Source: Microbacterium paraoxydans
GTDB lineage: Bacteria; Actinomycetota; Actinomycetes; Actinomycetales; Microbacteriaceae
Direction: 5' to 3'
DNA: 64,000 nucleotides
NCBI RefSeq assembly: GCF_019056515.1
Contig: NZ_CP064873.1
Coordinates: forward strand, 2,914,001-2,978,000
The translations under genes were made by a program, and so were the position numbers. A model generated the notes under the pieces. It was not told the origin of the DNA. It did no database searches and saw only the letters and a program-made list of their open reading frames with translations. How positions within the stretch are numbered: the first letter of the stretch is position 1; each line of letters starts with the position of its first letter. Shown here one piece after another: positions 1 through 8,923 of this stretch.

Positions 1-828
<828 letters not shown>

Positions 829-1084
829 AAAAAGAAATGCATACGAACCGGGGAAAAACCGGAACGCAGCGAGTTTGATGCTGACCAAAGAGACGAATTC
901 ATTGCTGACTTCATCCGTTGCCAACCCCACAAAGGAGGTTGGTCTTTGATCCAAAGGAATTCTCACCCAGCCGAAGCTAGACGAGGATAATTTGGCATTT
1001 GACAAGTGCACGCTGTTGAGTTCTCAAGGATCGGATGCTCCCACGACCCAGCCGTCACAGCCAGGCCCGCAGGGCAACTTCTCT
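829..1084 (-). promoter_or_regulatory. rRNA operon leader with BoxA-like antitermination motif
   Basis: This stretch between the rRNA promoter and the 16S 5' end carries no plausible gene. On the minus strand it contains TTGAGAACTCAACAGCGTG at 1009-1027. This resembles the BoxA antitermination region known from mycobacterial rrn leaders (TTGAGAACTCAATAG). AT-rich segments near 830-860 and 975-1000 are typical of the processing-stem region upstream of 16S. The antitermination role is inferred from similarity. Confidence 0.6.
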
Positions 1085-1112
1085 ATCTTACCGATCTCGT
1101 TTCCGTTGTCAA
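1085..1112 (-). promoter_or_regulatory. rRNA promoter (TTGACA-N16-TAAGAT)
   Basis: On the minus strand TTGACA (1107-1112) is followed after 16 bases by TAAGAT (1085-1090), an almost consensus sigma-70-type promoter pointing at the 16S gene. A second possible promoter, TTGCCC-N17-TAAGTT, lies upstream at 1261-1289, which would give the tandem arrangement common for rRNA operons. The rest of 1113-1324 shows no gene; a weak 6-bp hairpin at 1305-1319 lies just past the stop of the MFS gene. Confidence 0.7.
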
Positions 1113-1324
1113 GTCCGAGTTTCTTCGGCCTGACCGTGGGAGCGGATCAGCATCCTTCATCCTGTTCACTCTGTGAGTGTGTGGGATTCGGGAGGTGTTC
1201 GATGCTTGACGGGAGCCGGTCCGAGGACCTCCGCTCAACCGTTTGGGGCGAACAGGTAATAACTTACGTGGGTTCCGGACATCGGGCAAATCACCGCTGA
1301 TTCCCGGGCGTGTCGCCCGCCCCC

Positions 1325-2677
1325 TCAGTCCACGGCCCTTCCCGCCGGCGCGAACCGGGAGGAGTCGGAGTGGTCCTCGGGCTGCAGATCCCCGACGCGC
1401 TTCGGCGTCGCGACGACGGCCAGCAGCGACACCAGGCAGGCGCCGATGACGAACAGCACCACGAACCAGAGGCCTCCCCCGGCGGCCGCGACGAGCGCCG
1501 TGGCGATGAGCGGGGTGGGTCCGGCGACCAGGGCGCCGTTCAGCTCCCTGGCCGTCGCGACGCCGGTGAAGCGGTACCGCGTCGGGAAGAGGTTCGTGAG
1601 GAACGTCCCGGTGGAGGCCGCGGTCGCCCCCACCGCGATGACGCCGAGCGCCGTCATCCCGAGAGCCGCCCACACCGGGTCGCCCGACTGCAGCGAGAGG
1701 AAGACCGGGTAGGTGAGGACGATCCCGGCGACAGAGCCGAAGATCACAACGCGCTTGGCGCCGAAGCGATCCACCGCGATCCCGCCCAGGACGGGTGCGA
1801 AGGCGGTGAGGAGCGAGGCGACGAGCACGGCGACCAGTGCCTGGACCCGGGGCATCCCGACCGTCAGTGTGAGGTAGCTGAGGGCGAAGGCGCTCAGCAC
1901 GTAGTTCGTCACGTTGTGGCCGCACACGCTGAAGAAGCCGACGACGAGCTCGCGGGGGCTGCGGCGGAACAGCTCCGCCAGAGGCACCTTCGTCGCGGCC
2001 TGCTCGGCGTTCGTCACCGCGGCCCGGTACTCGGGCGTCTCCTCGAGGCGACGACGGATCCACAGCGCGAGGACGAAGAGCACGGCGGAGACCAGGAACG
2101 GGATGCGCCAGGCCCCGCCCAGCAACACGTCGCCGGGCAGCATCGAGGCGAAGGTGAAGGCCAGCGTCGCGAGGAAGGCGCCCCCGGGAGCGCCCGAGGT
2201 GACCAGTCCGATGACCCGGCCGCGGCGGCGCTCGGGGGCGTACTCGGCGACGAGGGTGAGCGCGCCCGCGAGTTCCGCACCGGCACCGAAGCCCTGGACG
2301 AAGCGGAACAGGATCAGCAGGATCGGCGCCGCCACCCCGATCGCCTCGGCGGTCGGGAGGAGCCCGATCCCCACGGTCGCGATGCCCATGAGCACGATGG
2401 TCAGGATCATCGCCGGCTTCCGGCCGACCCGATCCCCGAGGTGGGAGATGATGAGGCCGCCGAGCGGCCGCACCACGAAGCCGACGGCGAAGGTCGCGAA
2501 GGCCAGCATCGAGGCGGATGCCGGGATGACGTCCGGGAAGAAGAGCGGGCCGATCACCAGGCCGGCGGCGGCGCCGTAGAGCGCGTAGTCATACCACTCG
2601 ATGAGGGTGCCGAAGTAGGCGGCGGCGATCGCCCGCCTCGCCTGCGGGGTCATGGTGCGCTGCTGTTCGTGGGCCAT
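1325..2677 (-). CDS. MFS transporter, metabolite:H+ symporter type
   Basis: A 450-residue twelve-helix carrier of the major facilitator superfamily. The N-terminus has the IEWYDYALYG motif typical of the metabolite:H+ symporter (ProP/shikimate/KgtP-like) branch. The loop after helix 2 has the MFS signature GDRVGRKPA near residues 80-88. I chose the ATG at 2677 over the in-frame ATG six codons upstream because AAAGGA sits about 8 bases before it. It is the last gene of a minus-strand run behind a GntR regulator and a hydroxy-acid dehydrogenase. That suggests import of the hydroxy acid or a related monocarboxylate; the substrate is inferred from context only. Confidence 0.85.
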   Translation of the reverse strand: MAHEQQRTMTPQARRAIAAAYFGTLIEWYDYALYGAAAGLVIGPLFFPDVIPASASMLAFATFAVGFVVRPLGGLIISHLGDRVGRKPAMILTIVLMGIATVGIGLLPTAEAIGVAAPILLILFRFVQGFGAGAELAGALTLVAEYAPERRRGRVIGLVTSGAPGGAFLATLAFTFASMLPGDVLLGGAWRIPFLVSAVLFVLALWIRRRLEETPEYRAAVTNAEQAATKVPLAELFRRSPRELVVGFFSVCGHNVTNYVLSAFALSYLTLTVGMPRVQALVAVLVASLLTAFAPVLGGIAVDRFGAKRVVIFGSVAGIVLTYPVFLSLQSGDPVWAALGMTALGVIAVGATAASTGTFLTNLFPTRYRFTGVATARELNGALVAGPTPLIATALVAAAGGGLWFVVLFVIGACLVSLLAVVATPKRVGDLQPEDHSDSSRFAPAGRAVD

Positions 2678-2719
2678 GGGGTGTCCTTTCGTCATTGAAA
2701 AGTGCTGGCGTGGTCGTGG

Positions 2720-3934
2720 CTATCCGGTCGGCGCGAGGACGGCGGTCCCCCGGCCGCGCAGCTCGGCGGTCGTGCGCACGCCGAGAAGCTGCATCGTCGA
2801 CAGGGTCTCGTGCGCCACCAGGTCGAGCGCCCTCTCGACCCCCACCCGGCCGCCCGCCATCAGGCCGTACATGTAGCCCCGGCCGAGGAAGACGAAGTCG
2901 GCTCCGCACGCGATCGCGGCCACCACGTCGAGGCCGCTGCGGATGCCGGAGTCGAGCAGGATCGGCACGTCGTCGCCGACGGCGGCGCGCACGGCGCCCA
3001 CGATCTCGATGGGCGCGATCGCGCGGTCGAGCTGACGACCGCCGTGGTTGGAGACCCAGATGGCATCCGCGCCGGCGTCGATGAAGCGTTCGGCGTCGAC
3101 GGCGGAGAGCACGCCCTTGACGACGATCGGCCCGCTCCAGTGTGTCCGTAGCCAGCGCACGTCGTCCAAGGACAGCGCGGGATCGAACATGCTGCCCACC
3201 ACGTCGGTGACGCGTCCGGAACGCGGGCCGAAGTTCGCCATGGCCGGCGCGTCGTGGGCCAGCAGATCGATGGTCCAGGAGGGACGCAGTGCCGACTGCA
3301 CGGCGGTGCGCAGCGTCAGACGCGGCGGCATCGAAAGTCGGTTGCGGTCGTCGCGATAGCGCTGCCCCGGGACCCGGGTGTCGACCGTCAGCACGAGCGT
3401 GTCGAACCCTGCCGCGGCGGCCCGCTCGACGAGCGCGAGGGACGCATCGCGATCGCGCCGCAGGTAGAGCTGGAACCAGCGCCGCGCGGCGGGTGCGGCG
3501 GCGGCGACGTGCTCGATGCTCCGCGTTCCCATCGTGGAGAGCACGAACGGCACGTCGCGGTTGGCGGCCGCACGGACCCCGTCGGTCTCGCCGGCCGCAC
3601 GCATGAGGGCGGTGAGGCCGATCGGGGCGATGCCGATGGGCATCGCGTGCTCGCGTCCCAGCAGCCGGGTGGTGAGCGTCGCCCCCGCGGCACTCTCGGT
3701 GACCGTGGGCACGAACCTCCGGCGGGCGAAGGCCGCCTCGTTGTCTCGAGCGGCCTGCTCGGTCACCGCGGCACCCTCGACGTAGTCGAAGACGAATCCG
3801 GGCACCCGTCGCTTCGCGAGCCGTCGCAGATCGTCGAGACAGCGCGCCTCGGCGACGCGCTTCGCCTCGGTGGGAAGGGCGGGCGGAGCGAAGCTCAACA
3901 GCTCGGTGAAGGTGCGGATGCGACGTCGCAACAA
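2720..3934 (-). CDS. lldD: FMN-dependent alpha-hydroxy-acid dehydrogenase (L-lactate dehydrogenase family)
   Basis: Oxidises L-2-hydroxy acids, probably L-lactate to pyruvate, using FMN. The 404-residue protein has the family's (beta/alpha)8 barrel: FDYVEGAA near the start, APIGL, the flavin-binding FQLYL and LTVDT segments, the active-site SNHGGRQLD containing the catalytic His and Arg, and the phosphate-binding LDSGIRSGLDV and GADFVFLGR segments. A TTG start at 3934 is preferred because GAGAGGA lies just upstream and the family begins near this point; an upstream ATG at 4021 would add 29 low-complexity residues and overlap the promoter. A promoter at 3993-4021 points at it. Mandelate, glycolate or another hydroxy acid is possible instead of lactate. 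Confidence 0.85.
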   Translation of the reverse strand: MLRRRIRTFTELLSFAPPALPTEAKRVAEARCLDDLRRLAKRRVPGFVFDYVEGAAVTEQAARDNEAAFARRRFVPTVTESAAGATLTTRLLGREHAMPIGIAPIGLTALMRAAGETDGVRAAANRDVPFVLSTMGTRSIEHVAAAAPAARRWFQLYLRRDRDASLALVERAAAAGFDTLVLTVDTRVPGQRYRDDRNRLSMPPRLTLRTAVQSALRPSWTIDLLAHDAPAMANFGPRSGRVTDVVGSMFDPALSLDDVRWLRTHWSGPIVVKGVLSAVDAERFIDAGADAIWVSNHGGRQLDRAIAPIEIVGAVRAAVGDDVPILLDSGIRSGLDVVAAIACGADFVFLGRGYMYGLMAGGRVGVERALDLVAHETLSTMQLLGVRTTAELRGRGTAVLAPTG

Positions 3935-3980
3935 CCTGGATCCTCTCGGCAACTCCCATCGAGGCCGAAGAGCCGACCGC

Positions 3981-4021
3981 GGTGTCGGCACCACCATAGC
4001 CGTCGAATATCTTGGGCACAA
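3981..4021 (-). promoter_or_regulatory. Promoter of the hydroxy-acid operon with candidate operator
   Basis: On the minus strand TTGTGC (4016-4021), a 17-base spacer and TATGGT (3993-3998) form a good promoter, with transcription expected to start near 3986 and a leader of about 50 bases. The 12-bp dyad GGTG-N4-CACC at 3981-3992 lies at the expected start site. It resembles the TGGT-N-ACCA type sites used by FCD-class GntR regulators, and such a regulator is encoded just upstream. Operator assignment is inference. Confidence 0.5.
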
Positions 4022-4084
4022 TAAGCATATTCCGGAGATATATCTGAAGTGCTCATGACGCCGCGAGGACGAGGCGCGGGTGGT

Positions 4085-4813
4085 TCAGGCCTCGAGGAAA
4101 GCTTGGAGGACGAACTCCCGCAGCTCGACGAGGTGCCGGCGCATGGCCTCCTCGGCCGCCCGCGGATCGCCGGTGCGGATCGCCTCGAGCACCTGCTGGT
4201 GACCGTTGTTCTCGACGTCCGAGTGGATGCGCGCATCGATCGCCGGGATCAGATGATGACTCCGCGTCGTCTCGTCGAACAGGCCGCTCATGAGCGTCTT
4301 CGCCCGAGCGTTGCGCGCCGCACCGAGGATGCACTCGTGGAACGCCCGGGCCGCATCGGTCAGCTCCGCCGTGCCGGAGCCGCTGCGCTGCGCGTCCAGG
4401 ATCGAGCTGAGCTCCTCGATGAAGGCCTCGCTGCCGTAGCGCGTCGCACTCGCGGCCATCGGCGGTTCGATGATCAACCGCAGGTCGAGCACCTCGCGCA
4501 CCTCGTTGATACCCAGCGGGCGGACGACGTATCCCCGTCGGGGAAGGGCGACGACGAGCCCCTCGACGACGAGGATCTGCAGAGCCTCCCGCACCGGCGT
4601 CTTCGACACCCCGAACCGCGCGGCCAGTTCGGGTTCGATGACGACCTCACCCGGGGCGAGCCGGGTGCGGACGATGTCGTCCCGGAGCGCCACGTACACC
4701 TTCTGCGTACGCGACAGCACCCGATTCCCCTCGCCGAGGGCCGCGGCACGGCGCTGGCTGTCGACGGCATGCGTGTGCATGGTCGAGCCGGATTCGCTGG
4801 GCGTCGCGTCCAT
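4085..4813 (-). CDS. GntR-family transcriptional regulator, FCD subfamily
   Basis: A 242-residue one-component regulator. The N-terminal winged helix-turn-helix covers about residues 38-100 with the GntR hallmark LAARFGVSKTPVREAL. The C-terminal all-helical FCD ligand-binding domain carries spaced metal-binding histidines (FHECI, HQQVLEAI, RRHLVEL). Such proteins usually repress hydroxy-acid or sugar-acid operons until they bind the acid. It lies directly upstream of the hydroxy-acid dehydrogenase gene in the same direction, with a separate promoter between them, so it probably controls that gene and the transporter. About 28 residues before the HTH are not conserved, so the start could be later. 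Confidence 0.9.
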   Translation of the reverse strand: MDATPSESGSTMHTHAVDSQRRAAALGEGNRVLSRTQKVYVALRDDIVRTRLAPGEVVIEPELAARFGVSKTPVREALQILVVEGLVVALPRRGYVVRPLGINEVREVLDLRLIIEPPMAASATRYGSEAFIEELSSILDAQRSGSGTAELTDAARAFHECILGAARNARAKTLMSGLFDETTRSHHLIPAIDARIHSDVENNGHQQVLEAIRTGDPRAAEEAMRRHLVELREFVLQAFLEA

Positions 4814-4892
4814 GCCCTCAGCCTAGGGGCACCGAATCGGACCCCTGCCGCCGAGCGGTCCCGTCGCGGCGATCGGATCAGCCCCGTGCGCC

Positions 4893-4938
4893 AACGAAAG
4901 AACCTCGCCCGCGAGATGCGGGGCGAGGTTCTTTCGTT
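4893..4938 (-). terminator. Hairpin terminator after tRNA-Ala
   Basis: An 18-bp perfect inverted repeat (arms 4893-4910 and 4921-4938) with a 10-base loop begins 9 bases past the 3' end of tRNA-Ala(CGC). The downstream end of the arm in the tRNA's direction contains a short U-rich segment but no long U tract. Confidence 0.75.
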
Positions 4939-4947
4939 CTGTTCCTG

Positions 4948-5020
4948 TGGACCTAAGGGGATTCGAACCCCTGACCTCCTCGATGCGAACGAGGCGCGCT
5001 ACCAACTGCGCCATAGGCCC
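4948..5020 (-). tRNA. tRNA-Ala(CGC)
   Basis: A 73-base cloverleaf reads on the minus strand: acceptor GGGCCTA pairing with TAGGTCC, D-arm GCGCAGTTGGTAGCGC, anticodon stem CCTCG/CGAGG around loop TTCGCAT (anticodon CGC, alanine), T-arm GGGGTTCGAATCCCC, discriminator A. No CCA is encoded. It is followed by a strong hairpin terminator. Confidence 0.95.
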
Positions 5021-5063
5021 GTGAACGACATCTACGTTATCACGCTCGGGATCCCGGACATGA

Positions 5064-5107
5064 CGAAGGCCCCGCATCTCCGTGTTTCCAGGGAGTCGGG
5101 GCCTTCG
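5064..5107 (-). terminator. Hairpin terminator after tRNA-Ser
   Basis: An 11-bp perfect stem (5064-5074 with 5097-5107) with a 22-base loop starts 4 bases past the encoded CCA of tRNA-Ser on the minus strand. No U tract follows, as is common for actinobacterial terminators. Confidence 0.7.
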
Positions 5108-5110
5108 TGG

Positions 5111-5201
5111 TGGCGGTGACGGTGGGATTTGAACCCACGGTAGGGGGTTACCCTACACAACTTTTCGAGAGTTGCACCTTCGGCCGCTCGGACACGTCAC
5201 C
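5111..5201 (-). tRNA. tRNA-Ser(CGA)
   Basis: On the minus strand: acceptor GGTGACG pairs with CGTCACC, discriminator G, encoded CCA at 5111-5113. The anticodon stem CAACT/AGTTG holds loop CTCGAAA, giving anticodon CGA (serine codon UCG). A long variable arm (GTAGGG-TAA-CCCCTAC region) is typical of tRNA-Ser. The body without CCA is 88 bases. Confidence 0.95.
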
Positions 5202-5246
5202 GCGGATCAGTTTACGACACCGGGGCCGAGCGCGCGAATCGGCGGG

Positions 5247-6293
5247 TCACCAGGCGGTGGCGACCTCGGCGTGGGCGCGGAGGATGCCCTCCGTGGAGCC
5301 GGCGGGGGCGCGCCCGATGCCGCACTCCGTGGCGACGCCGAACTCCGGCGCGAACCGGACGGCGGCAGCGATCCGGCGACGCGCACCGTCCGCGCCGTCC
5401 TCCCGGTGCACGAGGCCGAGGTAGAGCTCCTCGACCGGGGTGAGCGCGGCAAGCGGGGCGAAGTAGGCCTCGTCATCGTGGCCGATCGGCACGGGAAGGT
5501 GCAGCCACGTGAGCGGACGGTGGGCCGCGGCGATGACGGCGTTGGCGTAGCGGACGAGGGAGCCGGCGTCGGTCGGCTCGAAGAAGTGCTTCTCCCCCGC
5601 GTCGCCGTAGCAGAGGTGCACGCCCACCTCGACGTCGTCCGGGACGGCGTCGACGAGGGCGGCCAGACGCGATACGAGTCCGTCGAACGGGTCGCCGGGC
5701 CACCACCCCTCCATGACGGCGCCGTAGCCGGAGGCGCCCTCGAGGATCCCCATCTCGCTCGCGACGTCCCACTGCACCGCGAGGTCCTCGTGGGGGATCG
5801 CGGCGAGGATCCCGTCGAGCTCGCGGAGCATCGCGGCGGTGTACACGGGCTCGATCGCGGCCCGGTCGTCGCCGTGGAAGAACGAGGAGATGACGGCGAG
5901 CGGGGTGGGCAGCGACACCTGGAACCGGGTGCCCGCCGCGACCACTCCCTCCTCCCGCAGCCGGGTGAAGAGCCCGTACGACTCGATCGCCGCGGAGGCG
6001 TACCCCAGCGGAGGCAGCGCGATGGTCGCCGGGTCCACGCCCTCGGCGATTCGGAGGCCCCGGGCGTCGATTCCGGCGGGGAACGGGATGGGCTCGTCGC
6101 CGATCCGCTCGATGCCGTCCGCCTGGCCGATGACGTCGGGCTGGAACATGATCCAGTGGAACCGTTTGCCCACCTCGCCGTCCGGGATGCGACGCAACCG
6201 GTCGCCGAGCAGCTCCGCAGCGGTGCGCATCGTCGTCTCGGCGTCGTCGAAGTTCACACTGCCCACGAGAAGGGCACCCTGGGGCTGCGTCAT
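5247..6293 (-). CDS. MetE-like (cobalamin-independent methionine synthase superfamily) protein
   Basis: A 348-residue protein of the UROD/MetE TIM-barrel superfamily. It lacks the N-terminal half of true MetE (about 750 residues) and resembles the short stand-alone MetE-like proteins. IPDGEVGKR near the start, VQWDVASEM, VGVHLCYGD (His and Cys) and TECGIGR (Cys) match the spacing of the zinc-binding His/Cys and Glu positions. These suggest a zinc-dependent methyl-transfer or similar reaction, but the substrate is not identifiable. The ATG at 6293 has TGAGG just upstream; longer in-frame extensions would read into the 80-bp repeat at 6313-6392. It is divergent from the oxygenase-like gene at 6470. 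Confidence 0.7.
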   Translation of the reverse strand: MTQPQGALLVGSVNFDDAETTMRTAAELLGDRLRRIPDGEVGKRFHWIMFQPDVIGQADGIERIGDEPIPFPAGIDARGLRIAEGVDPATIALPPLGYASAAIESYGLFTRLREEGVVAAGTRFQVSLPTPLAVISSFFHGDDRAAIEPVYTAAMLRELDGILAAIPHEDLAVQWDVASEMGILEGASGYGAVMEGWWPGDPFDGLVSRLAALVDAVPDDVEVGVHLCYGDAGEKHFFEPTDAGSLVRYANAVIAAAHRPLTWLHLPVPIGHDDEAYFAPLAALTPVEELYLGLVHREDGADGARRRIAAAVRFAPEFGVATECGIGRAPAGSTEGILRAHAEVATAW

Positions 6294-6312
6294 GGCCTCA
6301 GGATATCCCTCG

Positions 6313-6392
6313 CCGACCCACCCCTTTCCGGCCGAGCCACCCCTCTGCGTGCGGCCGGAAGGGGGTGGGACACACGCAAGGGGGTGGGTCGC
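6313..6392. repeat. 80-bp palindromic intergenic repeat, copy 1 (GACCCACCCC family)
   Basis: An 80-bp imperfect palindrome with outer arms CCGACCCACCCC and GGGGTGGGTCG and an internal GGCCGG-containing dyad. Related copies lie at 22208-22287 and 24338-24416. This copy sits between two divergent genes. Confidence 0.8.
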
Positions 6393-6469
6393 CGAGGGGA
6401 GGTCGGGATTAGGATCGCCTAAGAACCCGCCGCCTCCGGGGGCAGAACGACGGGAAGGATGCAAGCAGC

Positions 6470-7252
6470 ATGGGATTCATCACGTCTGCGGCGCTCGCCG
6501 AGACCGGATACGTGGTCCTCGACGACGAGACCACCCCGGTGGACCCGTCCGAGTGGCAGGACCTCGAGTACGTCGGCTGGCGCTCCTCCGGCATCACCCG
6601 CTTCGCACCCCTGACGAGCTACGCGGGCGAGATCGACTGCAACGGCTTCTGGAACCACACGCCGCCGCGCACCGACAAGGACGGCGTCTGGATTCCCTCA
6701 CAGGTCGCGATCGCCCCGACCCTGCAGCGCCGTGCCCTGGCCCCTGGCGCCGGCGTCGGCCGCTGCCGGGTCATCGAGCTCCAGCCGAACGACTACGCCG
6801 ACGCGATCTACAACCTGCACCAGGACGACAACAACCGCCTCAACGAGCCGGGCACGGGCTGGGTGGTCCGCGGGTACTACAACCTCACCGACGACACCGA
6901 CTCGATGCTCATCCTCCGCTCCGACCGGTTCGACCCGGCCACCGAGGTCCGGCTGCCGCTGCGCGCCGGCTCCCGGATCATCGTCGACACGCAGCGCTTC
7001 TGGCATGCCGTGTGGCATCGCGGGACAGGGCCCCGGTATGCGCTCATCACCTCCTGGACCAGCGGCCCTGAGCTCGACGCATACATCGCCGCGCACCACG
7101 GCGACCCGCATCCGCCGACGGTCGACCTCGACCCGCGTGTGGTGGACGAGGCCCAGGTCGAGATGCACCGTCGGATCGAGGAGCGCCGTCGCGCGTTCGA
7201 GGCGCAGGGCATCGTGATGGAGCCGCCCGCCGACATGAACCTCGTCGGCTGA
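6470..7252 (+). CDS. Putative Fe(II)/2-oxoglutarate-type oxygenase-like protein
   Basis: A 260-residue protein without a clear named family. It shows the facial-triad layout of cupin-fold Fe/2OG oxygenases: HQD (His117, Asp119) in a strand before a glycine-rich turn, then WHAVWH (His179, His183) and, ten residues after the first of these, an Arg in GPRYALITSW that could bind 2-oxoglutarate. The segment between holds the expected beta-strands (GYYNLTDDTDSMLILRSD; RAGSRIIVDTQRF). No signal peptide or membrane segment is seen. Its stop is 4 bases from that of cydC on the opposite strand. The function is inferred from motif layout alone. Confidence 0.55.
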   Translation: MGFITSAALAETGYVVLDDETTPVDPSEWQDLEYVGWRSSGITRFAPLTSYAGEIDCNGFWNHTPPRTDKDGVWIPSQVAIAPTLQRRALAPGAGVGRCRVIELQPNDYADAIYNLHQDDNNRLNEPGTGWVVRGYYNLTDDTDSMLILRSDRFDPATEVRLPLRAGSRIIVDTQRFWHAVWHRGTGPRYALITSWTSGPELDAYIAAHHGDPHPPTVDLDPRVVDEAQVEMHRRIEERRRAFEAQGIVMEPPADMNLVG

Positions 7253-7255
7253 GGC

Positions 7256-8923
7256 TCAGACCGTCCGGCCGCCCTCGATCCGCACGACCCGGTCGACCGT
7301 CCCCGCGGGCGGCGCCACGTGCGAGATGAGCAGCACCGACTGCTCCCCCGTCGCCTGCAGCAGGTCGCGCAGGAGAGCGTCCGAGGCCTCGGGGTCGACG
7401 CCCGCCGTCGGCTCGTCCAGCACGAGCACCGGGAAGCCACGGAGCAGCGCGCGAGCCAGAGCGATCCGCTGCGCCTGGCCGCCGGACACCAGCGCACCGC
7501 GGTCGCCCACCCGCGCATCGAGCCCTCCGCGCTCGCGCACCCACGCCGCGAGTCCCACACGGTCGAGCACGGCGAGGAGTTCTTCGTCGGTGGCCGTGTC
7601 CCTGGCGAAGAGGAGGTTCTGCCGCACGTCCTCGTCGAAGAGCTGCGGCTGCTGCTCGCACAGACCGACGACGCGGCGCAGCGAGGGCCCGGACAGCGCC
7701 GCCGCGTCGAGATCGCCGATCCGGTATTCGCCGTCCACGCGGAGGAAGCCCACGAGCGCAGCCGCCAGCGAGCTCTTGCCCGCCCCGCTCGCCCCGGAGA
7801 CGAGCACCCGCTCACCCGGCGCGAGGTCGAGGTCCACCCCGGTCAGCGCCGCCGCCCCTCCGGGCCAGTGCGCCGTGGCTCCCCGCAGCGTGAGCGCGGG
7901 GACGCCGTCGACCGCGACGTCCTCCCCCGCGTCGGTCCGCAGCTCCGGCGGCATCTGTTCGGGCAGCACGTCCACGATGCGCTCCGCGCTCGCGCGGACG
8001 CTCCGCCACGAGGCCGCCGCGATCGGCACGGCGCCGAACACCTCGAACACGACCATCGGCACGAGCACCGCGACCGCGAGCCACGGGGCGTCGATGGCTC
8101 CCGTGGCGAGGCCCGGGGCTGCCACCGCCAGCGCCCACACCGAGGCGGCGCCGGCCATCAGCGAGACCACTCCGGCCGCGACGGCCTGCGCCAGCGACGC
8201 CCGACCGACGACCCGACGCAGGGCGGCATCCGCGACACGGATCCGCTCTCGGGCCTGCGCCTCCGCGCCGAACGCGAGCAGCACGTCGAGGCTGCCGAAG
8301 TAGTCGACGAGGGCGGCGGACACCTCGGCCCGACGCGCCGACACCGCGGCCTCCGCACGGGAGCCGAAGATCCAGCCGAGCCCGACGGCGGCGAGCGCGG
8401 CGACGAGGAGGCAGACGGCGAGCGTGAGCGCGGCCGGCGGCGAGACGAAGGCGAGGAAGCCGACGGCGCCGAGGGCGACCACGCCCGAGACGGCGAGCGG
8501 CTGCACGACCCGGAGCGGGAGGTTCTGCAGGTTCTCCACGTCGTCGACGAGAGCCGCGAGCACCTGGCCCCGGTCCGTCGCGCCGAGCCCCGCCGGCGAG
8601 AGCGGGATGAGGCGGCGCACCATGTCGGACCGGGTCGTGGCGAGCTGTCGGAGGGCGGCGTCGTGACCGCTGAGCCGCTCGAGGTACCGCGTGACGGCTC
8701 GGGTCACGGCGAAGAACCGCACCCCGACGACCGCGATGGACAGCGGCACGAGGGAGTCGACGATCGACGCGCTCACGATCAGCCAGCCGCTCACCGCGAG
8801 GAGGCTCACGGCGGCGGCCGCCGACAGCACGCCCCAGATCAGCCCGGGGAGGAAGCGGCGGAACGGCGGCTGCGCGAGCCGGAGCACCTCCCGGACCCGG
8901 TCGCTGCGGGTCGTCTCGTTCAT
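7256..8923 (-). CDS. cydC: Thiol reductant ABC exporter subunit CydC
   Basis: Half of the CydDC heterodimeric ABC exporter, which moves glutathione or cysteine (or heme-related thiols) across the membrane and is needed to assemble cytochrome bd. The 555-residue protein has an N-terminal six-helix domain (about residues 20-310) and a C-terminal ATPase with Walker A GASGAGKSS, signature VSGGQAQ and Walker B VLVLDEPTAG. The ATG at 8923 overlaps the cydD stop (ATGA), which implies coupled translation. It is the last gene of the cydABDC operon. The cydD partner appears frameshifted in this sequence, so the heterodimer may not form unless that is a sequencing error. Confidence 0.92.
   Translation of the reverse strand: MNETTRSDRVREVLRLAQPPFRRFLPGLIWGVLSAAAAVSLLAVSGWLIVSASIVDSLVPLSIAVVGVRFFAVTRAVTRYLERLSGHDAALRQLATTRSDMVRRLIPLSPAGLGATDRGQVLAALVDDVENLQNLPLRVVQPLAVSGVVALGAVGFLAFVSPPAALTLAVCLLVAALAAVGLGWIFGSRAEAAVSARRAEVSAALVDYFGSLDVLLAFGAEAQARERIRVADAALRRVVGRASLAQAVAAGVVSLMAGAASVWALAVAAPGLATGAIDAPWLAVAVLVPMVVFEVFGAVPIAAASWRSVRASAERIVDVLPEQMPPELRTDAGEDVAVDGVPALTLRGATAHWPGGAAALTGVDLDLAPGERVLVSGASGAGKSSLAAALVGFLRVDGEYRIGDLDAAALSGPSLRRVVGLCEQQPQLFDEDVRQNLLFARDTATDEELLAVLDRVGLAAWVRERGGLDARVGDRGALVSGGQAQRIALARALLRGFPVLVLDEPTAGVDPEASDALLRDLLQATGEQSVLLISHVAPPAGTVDRVVRIEGGRTV

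Noticed and set aside
992..1300. Protein gene in the rRNA leader
   Set aside because: The 102-codon frame crosses the BoxA-like motif and rRNA promoter and has no ribosome site.
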